Assembly (NCBI GenBank): GCA_964196565.1
Contig: CAXMUH010000138.1
Coordinates: forward strand, 1 to 16,619
Length of the DNA stretch: 16,619 nucleotides
Direction of reading: 5' to 3'
DNA from: 2-12-FULL-42-15 sp964196565
Lineage (GTDB): Bacteria > Pseudomonadota > Gammaproteobacteria > Coxiellales > Coxiellaceae
Shown here: positions 6,978 to 14,172 of the stretch, in pieces
Layout of the letters: each line of letters begins with the position of its first letter
Numbering within the stretch: position 1 is the first letter of the stretch
Made by a program: the position numbers and the translations under genes
The notes under the pieces: model-generated
Told to the model about the DNA's origin: nothing
The model's database searches: none
The model's input: the letters and a program-made list of their open reading frames with translations, nothing else

Positions 6978-7790
6978 ATGACGTCATACAGCAAAAAAAA
7001 CATAGAAAAAGATATCAAGGCAGCGAGTCAAGTACAGCAACTGTCGAAGGAATTGTTTCGAAGCACCGAAATTTCCTGGTTTGGCTATTATCGATTTCAA
7101 AAAAATCGTGATATCTCCTTTATAGCAACTGATCCAGAAATACATGAATTTTACATGAAAGGGCAACACTACCTTGATGAATTCCCACAGCTTAATTTTG
7201 ATAGCTTGTGCAGTAATGTTACCCTCCCCAGCTTGAACGCAAAAACTGATAAAGAACGAAAATTATATGATGCATTGCATGAAAAATATCAGTTAAGTGA
7301 TTTTATCAATGTTTCTAACAAAACGGATGAAGCTTGTGAAGTTTTTTGTTTTGCAGGAAGCGGTAAAGAGATAAATAATTTTTACTTAAACAATCTAGGC
7401 TTTCTAAAAAACTTTGGCAATATCAGCCATGACTCACTAAATCGCATCATGAAAGCAAATAACGTCTGCACAGTCAACCTACCAGAATCTAAGCCGTACA
7501 CCACCCCGCACCCCGCAAGGAATGATCATATTAATATTTACTTAGATATTATCATAGACGCAATATCAGCTGGGAAAAAACTATCCGGTGCCGAGGATGT
7601 TCGTTTAAGTCCGCGTGAATCCGAATGTCTTCATATGATAGTAAAAGGTAAAACCGCAAAAGAAGCAGCACAACTGCTTAAGCTTTCACACCGCACGGTT
7701 GAGAGTTACTTTGACAGCCTAAAAGATAAACTTGATTGCAGTCGCCGCCAGGATTTGTATAATCTATTTTCTGGAATTATCAAGCATTAA
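6978..7790 (+). CDS. LuxR-type (FixJ/NarL HTH) transcriptional regulator, second of a tandem pair
   Basis: This is a paralogue of the upstream gene. It has the same length (270 residues), aligns almost without gaps, and is identical at 144 positions by my hand count (53%). The best-conserved stretches are residues 32-60 (SWFxYY, FQKNRD, FIATDP, HEFYM), the segment FYLNN-KNF near 135-146, and the last 60 residues. The HTH has GKTAKEAAQLLKLSHRTVESY, in which the His that usually follows TVxx is Tyr; the C-terminal KLDCSRRQDL is retained. The N-terminal domain differs most at 70-130 and 170-185, so ligand or partner choice may have diverged while DNA binding stayed similar. The ribosome site is AGAGG, about 8 nt before the ATG. 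No terminator hairpin is seen in the 21 bp before the convergent hydrolase gene. The pair could form hetero- or homodimers on related sites. Confidence 0.85.
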   Translation: MTSYSKKNIEKDIKAASQVQQLSKELFRSTEISWFGYYRFQKNRDISFIATDPEIHEFYMKGQHYLDEFPQLNFDSLCSNVTLPSLNAKTDKERKLYDALHEKYQLSDFINVSNKTDEACEVFCFAGSGKEINNFYLNNLGFLKNFGNISHDSLNRIMKANNVCTVNLPESKPYTTPHPARNDHINIYLDIIIDAISAGKKLSGAEDVRLSPRESECLHMIVKGKTAKEAAQLLKLSHRTVESYFDSLKDKLDCSRRQDLYNLFSGIIKH

Positions 7791-7811
7791 ACCTAGAATC
7801 CGCAGTTGAAT

Positions 7812-8471
7812 CTATTTTTTAAATTTACCTTCAGTCAAAAAATGCCTAGCCTGATGAATTACTATTTTAAAGTTAGGAACAAAAGGATGTGGTGCATGCA
7901 ATACAATATGGTCGGTCATACCTTCGAGTTTGGTACTTTCAACTGTCACTTTCCCGTCATTTGGGCTAGATAATAAAAACCAAGAAAATAAAAAATCGAC
8001 ACTGCGATCACCAGCAATGATACCAACTTCATAATCTGGAGGGTTTAGTGATTGTAATAATTGATTATCTTTAGTTCCCAACTGTTGTCCCGCCGGACCA
8101 AAAGCATTGCGATAAAATGAATATTTTTTTAAAAATTCCGCTACCTCGCTGCCTTGATTAGGCGGCGCCAACATGACGATGCGCCCTCGATTAGGCACTT
8201 CGAAATGTTGCAATATATAGCGAATAATTATTCCTCCTAAGGAATGACCTACAAAGTGGACTTTCGTCTCGCTATTTTCTAATAAGGGTTGGATCTGTTG
8301 GTAGATATTTTGTGCGAGTATTTCAACTCGAGCTGTTCTTGATGGATAATCAATATTATGCGGGCAAAATCCGTGTAACAACAAATGAGAACTCAGCTTT
8401 TTCATCACGCTGGAGCCACGTCCTATGCCATGCAGCAATACCACATGCTCACTTTTTTTTTCACACACCAT
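7812..8471 (-). CDS. Alpha/beta-hydrolase, lipase/esterase-like
   Basis: The 219-residue protein shows the alpha/beta-hydrolase plan. An early VVLLHGIGRGSS strand and oxyanion loop (10-21) is followed by the nucleophile elbow GHSLGG (75-80, Ser77). Then come LAPPNQGSEV (101-110), a DGKVTVEST segment with probable catalytic Asp172, and HAPHPF with probable catalytic His195. This pattern is that of small lipase/esterase proteins related to PGAP1-like and Lipase_2 hydrolases; the substrate cannot be deduced. No signal peptide or lipobox is seen, so it is probably cytoplasmic or loosely membrane-associated. The ATG at 8469-8471 is preceded by AGGATAGGA at a fair distance. It lies 137 bp downstream of pnp on the same strand but is separated by two hairpins, so it probably has its own promoter. 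It converges on the second LuxR-type gene with only 21 bp between. Confidence 0.85.
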   Translation of the reverse strand: MVCEKKSEHVVLLHGIGRGSSVMKKLSSHLLLHGFCPHNIDYPSRTARVEILAQNIYQQIQPLLENSETKVHFVGHSLGGIIIRYILQHFEVPNRGRIVMLAPPNQGSEVAEFLKKYSFYRNAFGPAGQQLGTKDNQLLQSLNPPDYEVGIIAGDRSVDFLFSWFLLSSPNDGKVTVESTKLEGMTDHIVLHAPHPFVPNFKIVIHQARHFLTEGKFKK

Positions 8472-8504
8472 AGCAAGTTATCCTATCCTTTTAGATCGTA
8501 TGCT

Positions 8505-8575
8505 AAAAGGGGGTAAAAAATCTACCCCCCCGATATTCTTCGATCCCGGCCAACGATTAAAATCGCTTGACCGGG
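8505..8575 (-). terminator. Two hairpins after pnp, the second a likely terminator
   Basis: Read from pnp on the minus strand, the first structure (8575-8545) pairs CCCGGTCAAGCGATT with its partner with one mismatch and one bulge. The second (8529-8509) is a perfect GGGGGTA/TACCCCC stem with a 7-nt loop, followed by TTTT at 8508-8505. The second is the better terminator. The first may protect the 3' end of the rpsO-pnp mRNA from exonucleases. Confidence 0.6.
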
Positions 8576-8607
8576 ACAACAATTCCGCTAACTACGTTAG
8601 AGATTAA

Positions 8608-10695
8608 CTAGACTTCGGCTTCTTTCATGCTTAGCCTAACCCTACCTTGGCGATCAATTTCAATCACTTTCACTTTAACGGCTTGACCTTCTTTCAAGTA
8701 GTCATGAATATTCTCAACACGCTCATCAGCAATTTGAGAAACATGAACCAATCCTTGACGTCCCGGCAACACTGCAACGAATGCGCCATAGTCCATCAAT
8801 TTCACTACTTCACCGTCATAAACTTTACCGATTTCAACGTCACACACCAATTCTTCAATGCGTTTTTTAGCAGCTTCACCATCTTCTTGATTGAGTGCTG
8901 CAATTTTAATATTACCATCATCGGTAATATCAATGGTGGTGTTGGTAGATTCAGTGATTTCACGAATCACTGCACCGCCCTTGCCGATAACGTCACGAAT
9001 TTTAGCGGGATCAATTTTCATCATGGTGTATTGTGGCGCATGCGATGAAAGTTCAGCACGAGGCTTGCTTATCACATCATTCATAATACCAAGAATATGC
9101 AATCGACCTTCTTTAGCTTGATCTAGCGCGGCTTGCATAATTTCTTTCGTGATGCCTTGGATCTTGATATCCATTTGCAATGCGGTTATGCCTTCTTCGG
9201 TTCCTGCCACTTTAAAATCCATATCACCTAAATGATCTTCATCACCAAGAATATCCGTTAGCACTGCAAATTTATCCTCACCTTTGATTAAGCCCATAGC
9301 AATACCAGCAACCGCGGCTTTAACCGGAACGCCTGCATCCATCATAGATAGACTGGTGCCACACACGGATGCCATCGAACTCGAACCATTAGACTCGGTA
9401 ATTTCTGAAACGACGCGCAAAGAATATGGGAACTCTTCCAGATTAGGAACAACTGCCACCATTGCACGCTTAGCTAACTTACCATGACCTATTTCTCGTC
9501 TTTTTGGACCACTCATAAAGCCGGTTTCACCCACACAAAATGGAGGAAAGTTATAATGCAACATAAATTCTTGACGGTAATCACCATGCATATCTTCAAT
9601 CATTTGTGAATCACGCTCAGTTCCAAGTGTTGTAACCACAATCGCTTGAGTTTCACCACGGGTAAATATAACCGAACCATGAGTTCTTGGTAATGCACCC
9701 AATCGAATGGTAATCGGACGAACTGTTTTTGTGTCACGTCCATCGATACGTGGCTGACCATCTAAAATATAACCTCGTACGATTTCTGCCTCTAAATCAT
9801 GGAAGATTTTAACGACTTCATCTTTACTTGGAGAATTTTCATCGTCTGCTTTGCAAAGCGCCTCAACTAAATCTGCACGAAGCGTATTAATTGTTTCTTG
9901 ACGTGATAATTTTTCACGAACTTGGTAGGCTGCCTTTAACTGATCAAGCACTTTAACATTAATTGTTTGCACTAACTCAGTATTTTCTGCTGCTGGTTTC
10001 CAATCCCATGCTGTCGTTCCAACTTCATCAGCCAATTCATTAATCGCTTTGATAGCCGTTTGCATTTGCAAATGACCAAACATAACTGCCTCTAGCATTA
10101 CAGACTCTGTTAAGCCACCGGCTTCAGATTCAACCATTAAGACAGCTTCTTCGGTACCTGCAACCACTAAGTCTAATTCTGATTCTTTTAATTGATCCAT
10201 CGGTGGATTTAATTGATAGATTCCGTCTTTGTAACCAACACGAGCGGCGGCAACTGGACCATCAAATGGAATACCAGAAACAGCTAATGCTGCTGCACAA
10301 CCAATAATGGCTGGAACATCTGCTGGAATTTGAGGGTCTAACGATAATACGGTTGCAATAACTTGAACTTCGTTTTTAAAACCTTTAGGAAATAATGGGC
10401 GCATTGGGCGGTCAATCAGACGACAGATTAAAGTCTCTCTTTCTGTTGGACGACCTTCGCGTCGAAAATATCCACCAGGGATTCGACCGGCAGAATATGT
10501 TTTTTCTTGGTAGTTAACGGTTAATGGGAAAAAATCTCGGCCGGGATCAGCGTCTTTTTTTGCAACCACAGTACACAAGAGCATGGTCTCACCCATACTA
10601 ATCAGTACTGCGCCGTTAGCTTGTCTGGCGACTTCGCCAGTTTCTAGGGTAACCGTGTGATCACCGTATTGAAATGTTTTTGTTACTTTTGTCAT
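8608..10695 (-). CDS. pnp: Polyribonucleotide nucleotidyltransferase (PNPase)
   Basis: PNPase is the homotrimeric phosphorolytic 3'-5' exoribonuclease of mRNA decay, which can also add 3' tails. The 695 residues contain an RNase PH domain with FRREGRPTE (77-85) and an alpha-helical linker. A second, catalytic RNase PH domain has TESNGSSSMASVCG (around 430-445), holding the phosphate-binding serines, and GDEDHLGDMDF (around 483-493), holding the metal-binding aspartates. A KH domain (about 559-618, GKGG at 571-574) and an S1 domain (about 622-690) follow. The protein stops right after S1 (LSMKEAEV), so the short C-terminal tail used in E. coli to contact RNase E is absent. The ribosome site AAAGGA lies about 10 nt before the ATG. 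It follows rpsO after 14 bp, the conserved rpsO-pnp pair. In E. coli its 5' leader is under PNPase/RNase III autocontrol; the gap here is too short for such a leader unless it lies inside rpsO. Confidence 0.98.
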   Translation of the reverse strand: MTKVTKTFQYGDHTVTLETGEVARQANGAVLISMGETMLLCTVVAKKDADPGRDFFPLTVNYQEKTYSAGRIPGGYFRREGRPTERETLICRLIDRPMRPLFPKGFKNEVQVIATVLSLDPQIPADVPAIIGCAAALAVSGIPFDGPVAAARVGYKDGIYQLNPPMDQLKESELDLVVAGTEEAVLMVESEAGGLTESVMLEAVMFGHLQMQTAIKAINELADEVGTTAWDWKPAAENTELVQTINVKVLDQLKAAYQVREKLSRQETINTLRADLVEALCKADDENSPSKDEVVKIFHDLEAEIVRGYILDGQPRIDGRDTKTVRPITIRLGALPRTHGSVIFTRGETQAIVVTTLGTERDSQMIEDMHGDYRQEFMLHYNFPPFCVGETGFMSGPKRREIGHGKLAKRAMVAVVPNLEEFPYSLRVVSEITESNGSSSMASVCGTSLSMMDAGVPVKAAVAGIAMGLIKGEDKFAVLTDILGDEDHLGDMDFKVAGTEEGITALQMDIKIQGITKEIMQAALDQAKEGRLHILGIMNDVISKPRAELSSHAPQYTMMKIDPAKIRDVIGKGGAVIREITESTNTTIDITDDGNIKIAALNQEDGEAAKKRIEELVCDVEIGKVYDGEVVKLMDYGAFVAVLPGRQGLVHVSQIADERVENIHDYLKEGQAVKVKVIEIDRQGRVRLSMKEAEV

Positions 10696-10709
10696 GAATT
10701 CTTTTTCCT

Positions 10710-10994
10710 TTAATCTTTTACAATGGTTGCACGCAAACCAAGTTGCTTAACAACATCAAGGTAGCGAGTAAGATCTTTATTTTTTAAGTATTTCAGTAAC
10801 TTACGTCGCTGACTAACCATGCGTAACAAACCACGACGTGAATGATAGTCATGAATATGTTTGCGGAAGTGCCCGGTTAACTGATTGATTTTATTGGTTA
10901 AAATGGCAACCTGTACTTCGGGTGATCCGGTATCACCTTCAGCCAATTGATATTCTTTGATAATAAGTTTTTTATCTTCTGCATTTAATGACAT
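10710..10994 (-). CDS. rpsO: 30S ribosomal protein S15
   Basis: S15 is a primary 16S rRNA-binding protein that organises the central domain of the 30S subunit. The 94-residue protein carries the family signature HDYHSRRGLLRMVSQRRKLL and the early GDTGSPEVQVAIL segment, with the usual all-helical layout. It ends GLRATIVKD, five residues longer than the 89-residue E. coli protein. The ribosome site GAGGTG lies 6 nt before the ATG at 10994 and is strong. pnp follows after 14 bp. The neighbour upstream is not truB but a divergent putP-like gene, so the block starts with rpsO here. Its leader has a perfect hairpin that may serve S15 autoregulation. Confidence 0.98.
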   Translation of the reverse strand: MSLNAEDKKLIIKEYQLAEGDTGSPEVQVAILTNKINQLTGHFRKHIHDYHSRRGLLRMVSQRRKLLKYLKNKDLTRYLDVVKQLGLRATIVKD

Positions 10995-11317
10995 TGCTTC
11001 ACCTCTTTTTTAGTTTAGTTAATACACAATATCCACTGTCATTTACAGATATTGCCCAATTTTTAAGACGAGCAATTATAGCCTAAAAGTGCAGCTAATC
11101 CCAGTAATTTCCAATGATTTAGAATAGGCTAGAAGAACAATTTCAAAATTAAAAAGCATTAATATCAATAGGTTAAATACATATAAGCAAATTACTCACT
11201 TGCGGCCGAGAATGTTTGCCAGTAAGATAGACATATTTTTACCCTACTCTCGAATTTATCACCCTATATAACTATATAATGTACAATAATCGGTGAGCTA
11301 AAAAGGATTAACCACAA
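10995..11317. other. Divergent intergenic region between rpsO and putP
   Basis: This 323-bp stretch has no gene. It holds the rpsO leader and -10 (minus strand) and, for putP, a perfect TATAAT at 11275-11280 within CTATATAATG, about 37 bp before the ATG. The putP -10 lacks a convincing -35. The central part (about 11090-11250) shows nothing I can name. Confidence 0.5.
11027..11080 (-). promoter_or_regulatory. rpsO promoter -10 and leader hairpin
   Basis: On the minus strand a perfect TATAAT (11080-11075) would start transcription near 11068, giving a leader of about 74 nt. No good -35 is visible. The leader contains the perfect inverted repeat CAATATC/GATATTG (11054-11048 with 11033-11027), whose 14-nt inner segment can form a smaller CTGT/ACAG stem. 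S15 represses its own mRNA in E. coli by trapping the ribosome on a leader pseudoknot, so a structured leader is expected; function here is inferred. Confidence 0.5.
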
Positions 11318-12802
11318 ATGGACTCAAGCATATCTCAACAAACAGCCTATTTGATCACCTTTATCATCTACTTTGTTGTCATTGCAGCGCTGTGCATCAT
11401 CGCTAATCAACGTAACAATAAACTCTCTGATTACGTTTTAGGCGGTCGCAGCTTAAGTGGACCTATTGCAGCGCTTGGTGCTGGCGCTTCAGATATGGGT
11501 GGCTGGCTATTACTCGCCTTGCCAGGTGCTGTTTTCGCCTTTGGTTTAAACCAAATTTGGATGCCAATTGGTTTATTTATCGGAGCCTATTTTAACTGGC
11601 GTTTTGTCTCCTATCGGCTTCGCAGCTACACTGAAATTGCAAATAACTCATTAACTATTCCGGCTTACTTAGATAATCGATTTAAAGATAACTCTACATT
11701 TTTGCGCGCCATCACCGCAATGGTAGTATTAATCTTTTTTACTTTTTATGCTGCAGCCGGTTTTGTCAGTGGTGCCGTATTATTTCAAACAGCGTTTCAT
11801 CTTAATTACCAAACTTCGCTGTGGATTGGGGCGACCATCGTCATGGTCTACACCGCCGTAGGTGGTTTTTTAGCGTTAAGCTGGATTGATTTTTTTCAAG
11901 GTAGCCTGATGTTCTTTGCATTATTAATTACACCCGTTGTGATTTACCATCACCTGGGAAGCGTTCATTCTATAATTAGTCATTTAGATCATATCAGTCC
12001 TAAATACCTACATCCCTTTGCTGACATTAGCGCAGTTGGGGTTGTCTCGTTACTTGGCTGGGGGCTCGGATATTTTGGCCAGCCGCATATTTTAGTACGC
12101 TTTATGGCGGTAAAATCAGTCAAAGAACTCCCGAGTGCACGCAGAATTTGTATGATTTGGATGGGTTTATCGCTTATTGGTGCCGTTGCGGTTGGGATGT
12201 TAGGTCATGCTTTTTTCCTACATGGGCTAAATAATCCTGAAAAGATTTTTCTCAGTATTGCCAAATCTTTATTTGCTTCATTAGTTGCTGGCATTTTACT
12301 TTCTGCTGTTTTATCTGCAGTAATGAGTACCGTATCAGCACAGCTGCTTGCAGCTTCCAGCGCACTCACTGCAGATTTTTATTCGCGCTTTGTTCGCAGG
12401 AATGCATCTCAACAAGAGTTAGTGATTATTAGCCGCTTATGCGTTGTAGCCATTGCCGTGGTTGCCATATTGATTGCCTCAAACCCCAGTGGCAATATTT
12501 TACAATTGGTTAGCTATGCTTGGGCGGGCCTTGGAGCCGCTTTTGGTCCAGTCATTTTGTTTTCTTTGTTTTGGAAACGAATGACTCGAAACGCCTCGAT
12601 TGCAGGAATTCTAGTCGGCACTTTAACCGTTATTATTTGGCGGATGGTTATTTCGCATATGGGAGGCTGGTTTCATATGTATGAAATTATTCCCGGGTTT
12701 ATTATGGCAACCCTGGTCATAGTAATTGTAAGCTTAATTGATGCACCACCATCAGCGGATATGAATGCAGAATTTGAAAGCGCCAAAGCAACTTGCAAAT
12801 GA
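11318..12802 (+). CDS. putP: PutP-type sodium/proline symporter (SSS family)
   Basis: PutP imports proline with Na+ across the inner membrane; this protein belongs to the solute:sodium symporter family. The 494 residues (E. coli 502) form about 13 membrane helices. Close matches to E. coli PutP include GAGASDMGGWLL (54-65), LGWGLGYFGQPHILVRFM (246-263), LSAVMSTVSAQLL (332-344), SSALTADFY (347-355) and LVSYAWAGLGAAFGPV (397-412). Na+-site residues Ala57, Met60, Ser337 and Thr338 and the Asp59 counterpart of E. coli Asp55 are kept. Trp63, Trp248 and Tyr252 match substrate-site Trp59, Trp244 and Tyr248. The counterpart of E. coli Ser57 is Gly61, a change in the substrate region. The ribosome site is AAGGA, about 10 nt before the ATG. 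The last four residues (ATCK) look like a frameshifted end. It is a PutP-like symporter; strict proline specificity is not certain. Confidence 0.92.
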   Translation: MDSSISQQTAYLITFIIYFVVIAALCIIANQRNNKLSDYVLGGRSLSGPIAALGAGASDMGGWLLLALPGAVFAFGLNQIWMPIGLFIGAYFNWRFVSYRLRSYTEIANNSLTIPAYLDNRFKDNSTFLRAITAMVVLIFFTFYAAAGFVSGAVLFQTAFHLNYQTSLWIGATIVMVYTAVGGFLALSWIDFFQGSLMFFALLITPVVIYHHLGSVHSIISHLDHISPKYLHPFADISAVGVVSLLGWGLGYFGQPHILVRFMAVKSVKELPSARRICMIWMGLSLIGAVAVGMLGHAFFLHGLNNPEKIFLSIAKSLFASLVAGILLSAVLSAVMSTVSAQLLAASSALTADFYSRFVRRNASQQELVIISRLCVVAIAVVAILIASNPSGNILQLVSYAWAGLGAAFGPVILFSLFWKRMTRNASIAGILVGTLTVIIWRMVISHMGGWFHMYEIIPGFIMATLVIVIVSLIDAPPSADMNAEFESAKATCK

Positions 12803-12866
12803 ATTAACTCAAGCCAGTATGAATTTAGGCACCCGTAGCCTGAGCAAACGGCAAGTTATATCTTAA
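12788..12866 (+). other. Possible frameshifted C-terminal tail of PutP
   Basis: If one A of the AAA at 12785-12787 (codon 490) is removed, the PutP frame reads on for 25 more residues. They begin QLANELTQAS and end KRQVIS, with a TAA at 12864-12866, giving a protein of 515 residues. The alternative tail is charged and amphipathic like PutP tails, and it fills the otherwise empty gap to the convergent gene. The cause could be a real frameshift, a sequencing error in a short homopolymer, or coincidence. Confidence 0.4.
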
Positions 12867-13831
12867 CTCTTAGAAGCACGCACCAGAAGCGGTAAGCCGC
12901 GCAACTTTCTAACCACAAATAATGAGCCCATCAAAATCACTTGCGGTAACGAATAGACAAAGTGAAATACCAAAGCCAAAGCTACCGCCTCTGTTGGCAA
13001 CACATGCATATAATTAATCAGATAATAAATCACTGCAGATTCAAAAATTCCAATGCCAGCAACTACATAAGGCACCGCAAATGCCAGGGTTGTGGTAAAA
13101 CACAAAATCAAAGCGCTCTGCCAAGTAACCGAACTTGCTGGTAGGTTTAAATTAAAAAATGCAGCATAGAGTAAAATCAATCCAGACCAAATACAAACTG
13201 TTACTGTTACAAGCTGCCTTTTATTTTTTTTCGATACCAGCGTTGTCAAGCAATCAATAAAATCTGCCACGATGCGTGATCGACACAGCCATTTACGTAA
13301 CGCAGACGTTTCAGACATTATCAATCGATAAATTAATATGGATAATAAACTGCAAGTAACTAAAATCAATAAAGCGTAAATAAACGTCATATCATAGGGC
13401 GAAGGACCAGATAATAGCGCAACCGTTCCAATGATTATCAATAAAAATAAATCGTAATATCTTTCCATAAATGTAGCAGCGATCGTTTTATCCATGTCGA
13501 GCTGATAATAGTGTTTTGCATAATAAACTCGTAACATATCACCCAAACGAAAAGGTAAAATACTATTTAAGCCATTACCAATACAAACCAAACTCCAAGC
13601 ACTGGAAAGTCGCGTCCCCAGTAACTGCTTTAATCGATAACCATAAAGAAATGAGATAAAAATATCCAAGCCGACAACCCAAGCTATGCTGATTGGATTG
13701 ACCATCATCATATCATGAGCAAGTCTATGAAAGTGAATATTATGGGCGACCCAGCCCATCAGGCAGAAGAATAAAAAAATATTGAACGCAACCGCTATAA
13801 TATATTTTACATTTTTTTTTGCGAACTTCAT
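12863..13831 (-). CDS. Flippase-like integral membrane protein (YbhN/AglD/MprF membrane-domain family)
   Basis: The 322-residue protein has roughly eight hydrophobic segments and the marks of the LPG_synthase_TM family (Pfam PF03706). NSILPFRLGDMLR at 89-101 has the conserved Asn, Pro, Arg, Gly-Asp and Arg; MERYYD at 122-127 has the Glu-Arg...Asp pair; and AGIGIFES at 258-265 has the conserved Gly and Glu264. Relatives include the flippase half of MprF and AglD- or YbhN-like proteins near glycolipid genes, so lipid or lipid-linked sugar translocation in the inner membrane is the best guess. The substrate is unknown. No soluble synthase domain is attached. The ATG at 13831 has AAGGA only 2 nt before it, unusually close, with GGGGCG a little further up; no other Met fits without cutting the first helix. 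It stands alone, convergent with putP, under an extended -10 promoter. Confidence 0.8.
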   Translation of the reverse strand: MKFAKKNVKYIIAVAFNIFLFFCLMGWVAHNIHFHRLAHDMMMVNPISIAWVVGLDIFISFLYGYRLKQLLGTRLSSAWSLVCIGNGLNSILPFRLGDMLRVYYAKHYYQLDMDKTIAATFMERYYDLFLLIIIGTVALLSGPSPYDMTFIYALLILVTCSLLSILIYRLIMSETSALRKWLCRSRIVADFIDCLTTLVSKKNKRQLVTVTVCIWSGLILLYAAFFNLNLPASSVTWQSALILCFTTTLAFAVPYVVAGIGIFESAVIYYLINYMHVLPTEAVALALVFHFVYSLPQVILMGSLFVVRKLRGLPLLVRASKS

Positions 13832-13870
13832 GTTCCTTGCGCCCCAGATCCTTCTTAAGCGAATATCTAA

Positions 13871-13879
13871 ATTATACCA
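13871..13879 (-). promoter_or_regulatory. Extended -10 promoter of the flippase-like gene
   Basis: On the minus strand this reads TGGTATAAT, an extended -10 with a perfect TATAAT, about 40 bp before the start codon. No consensus -35 is present. The 10-bp string GTGGTATAAT is shared with the msbA promoter. Confidence 0.6.
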
Positions 13880-14072
13880 CGATATGGCCTATAGACGGAA
13901 CTATGGCCTAAAATAGTTTGGTGGGCAAAAAATCATCATTGCGCACATAAAAAGGACTTTTTTTATAAAGCTAAGAAAATATTCACACTGATATTGCTAT
14001 GTTTTAGATTATATTTTAATGCAAATCAATGTGTTAAACAAGAAAATTCATGCCGCTTTGCAAAATTAACTT

Positions 14073-14100
14073 TTGCTAAAAATTTATTAAATGTTATATT
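14073..14100 (+). promoter_or_regulatory. Promoter of the small lipoprotein gene
   Basis: TTGCTA (14073-14078), a 16-bp spacer and TATATT (14095-14100), the latter preceded by TGT to make an extended -10. It would give a leader of about 65 nt, which contains the TTGATCGATCAA palindrome and a strong ribosome site. Confidence 0.55.
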
Positions 14101-14172
14101 TTAATCAGGACGACAAGTTAATTTGATCGATCAAGTCACTAATCGACTCTAAAACAAGGAAGGGAGAAAAGA

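Larger units (their letters stand above)
13832..14172. other. Divergent promoter region between the flippase-like gene and the lipoprotein gene
   Basis: No gene is seen in these 341 bp. It holds an extended -10 promoter for the minus-strand gene (13871-13879), two direct copies of TATGGCCTA (13883-13891 and 13902-13910, 19 bp apart) just upstream of it, a plus-strand promoter (14073-14100), and the perfect palindrome TTGATCGATCAA (14123-14134) in the lipoprotein leader. The stretch from about 13920 to 14070 is very A+T-rich and otherwise featureless. Confidence 0.55.

Noticed and set aside
8647..9121. Open frames on the plus strand of up to 133 residues
   Set aside because: They are antisense to pnp, lack ribosome sites, and their residue make-up is that of a shadow of a conserved gene.
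12803..12862. Terminator between putP and the convergent membrane gene
   Set aside because: Only a 4-bp AGGC/GCCT stem without a T-run is present.
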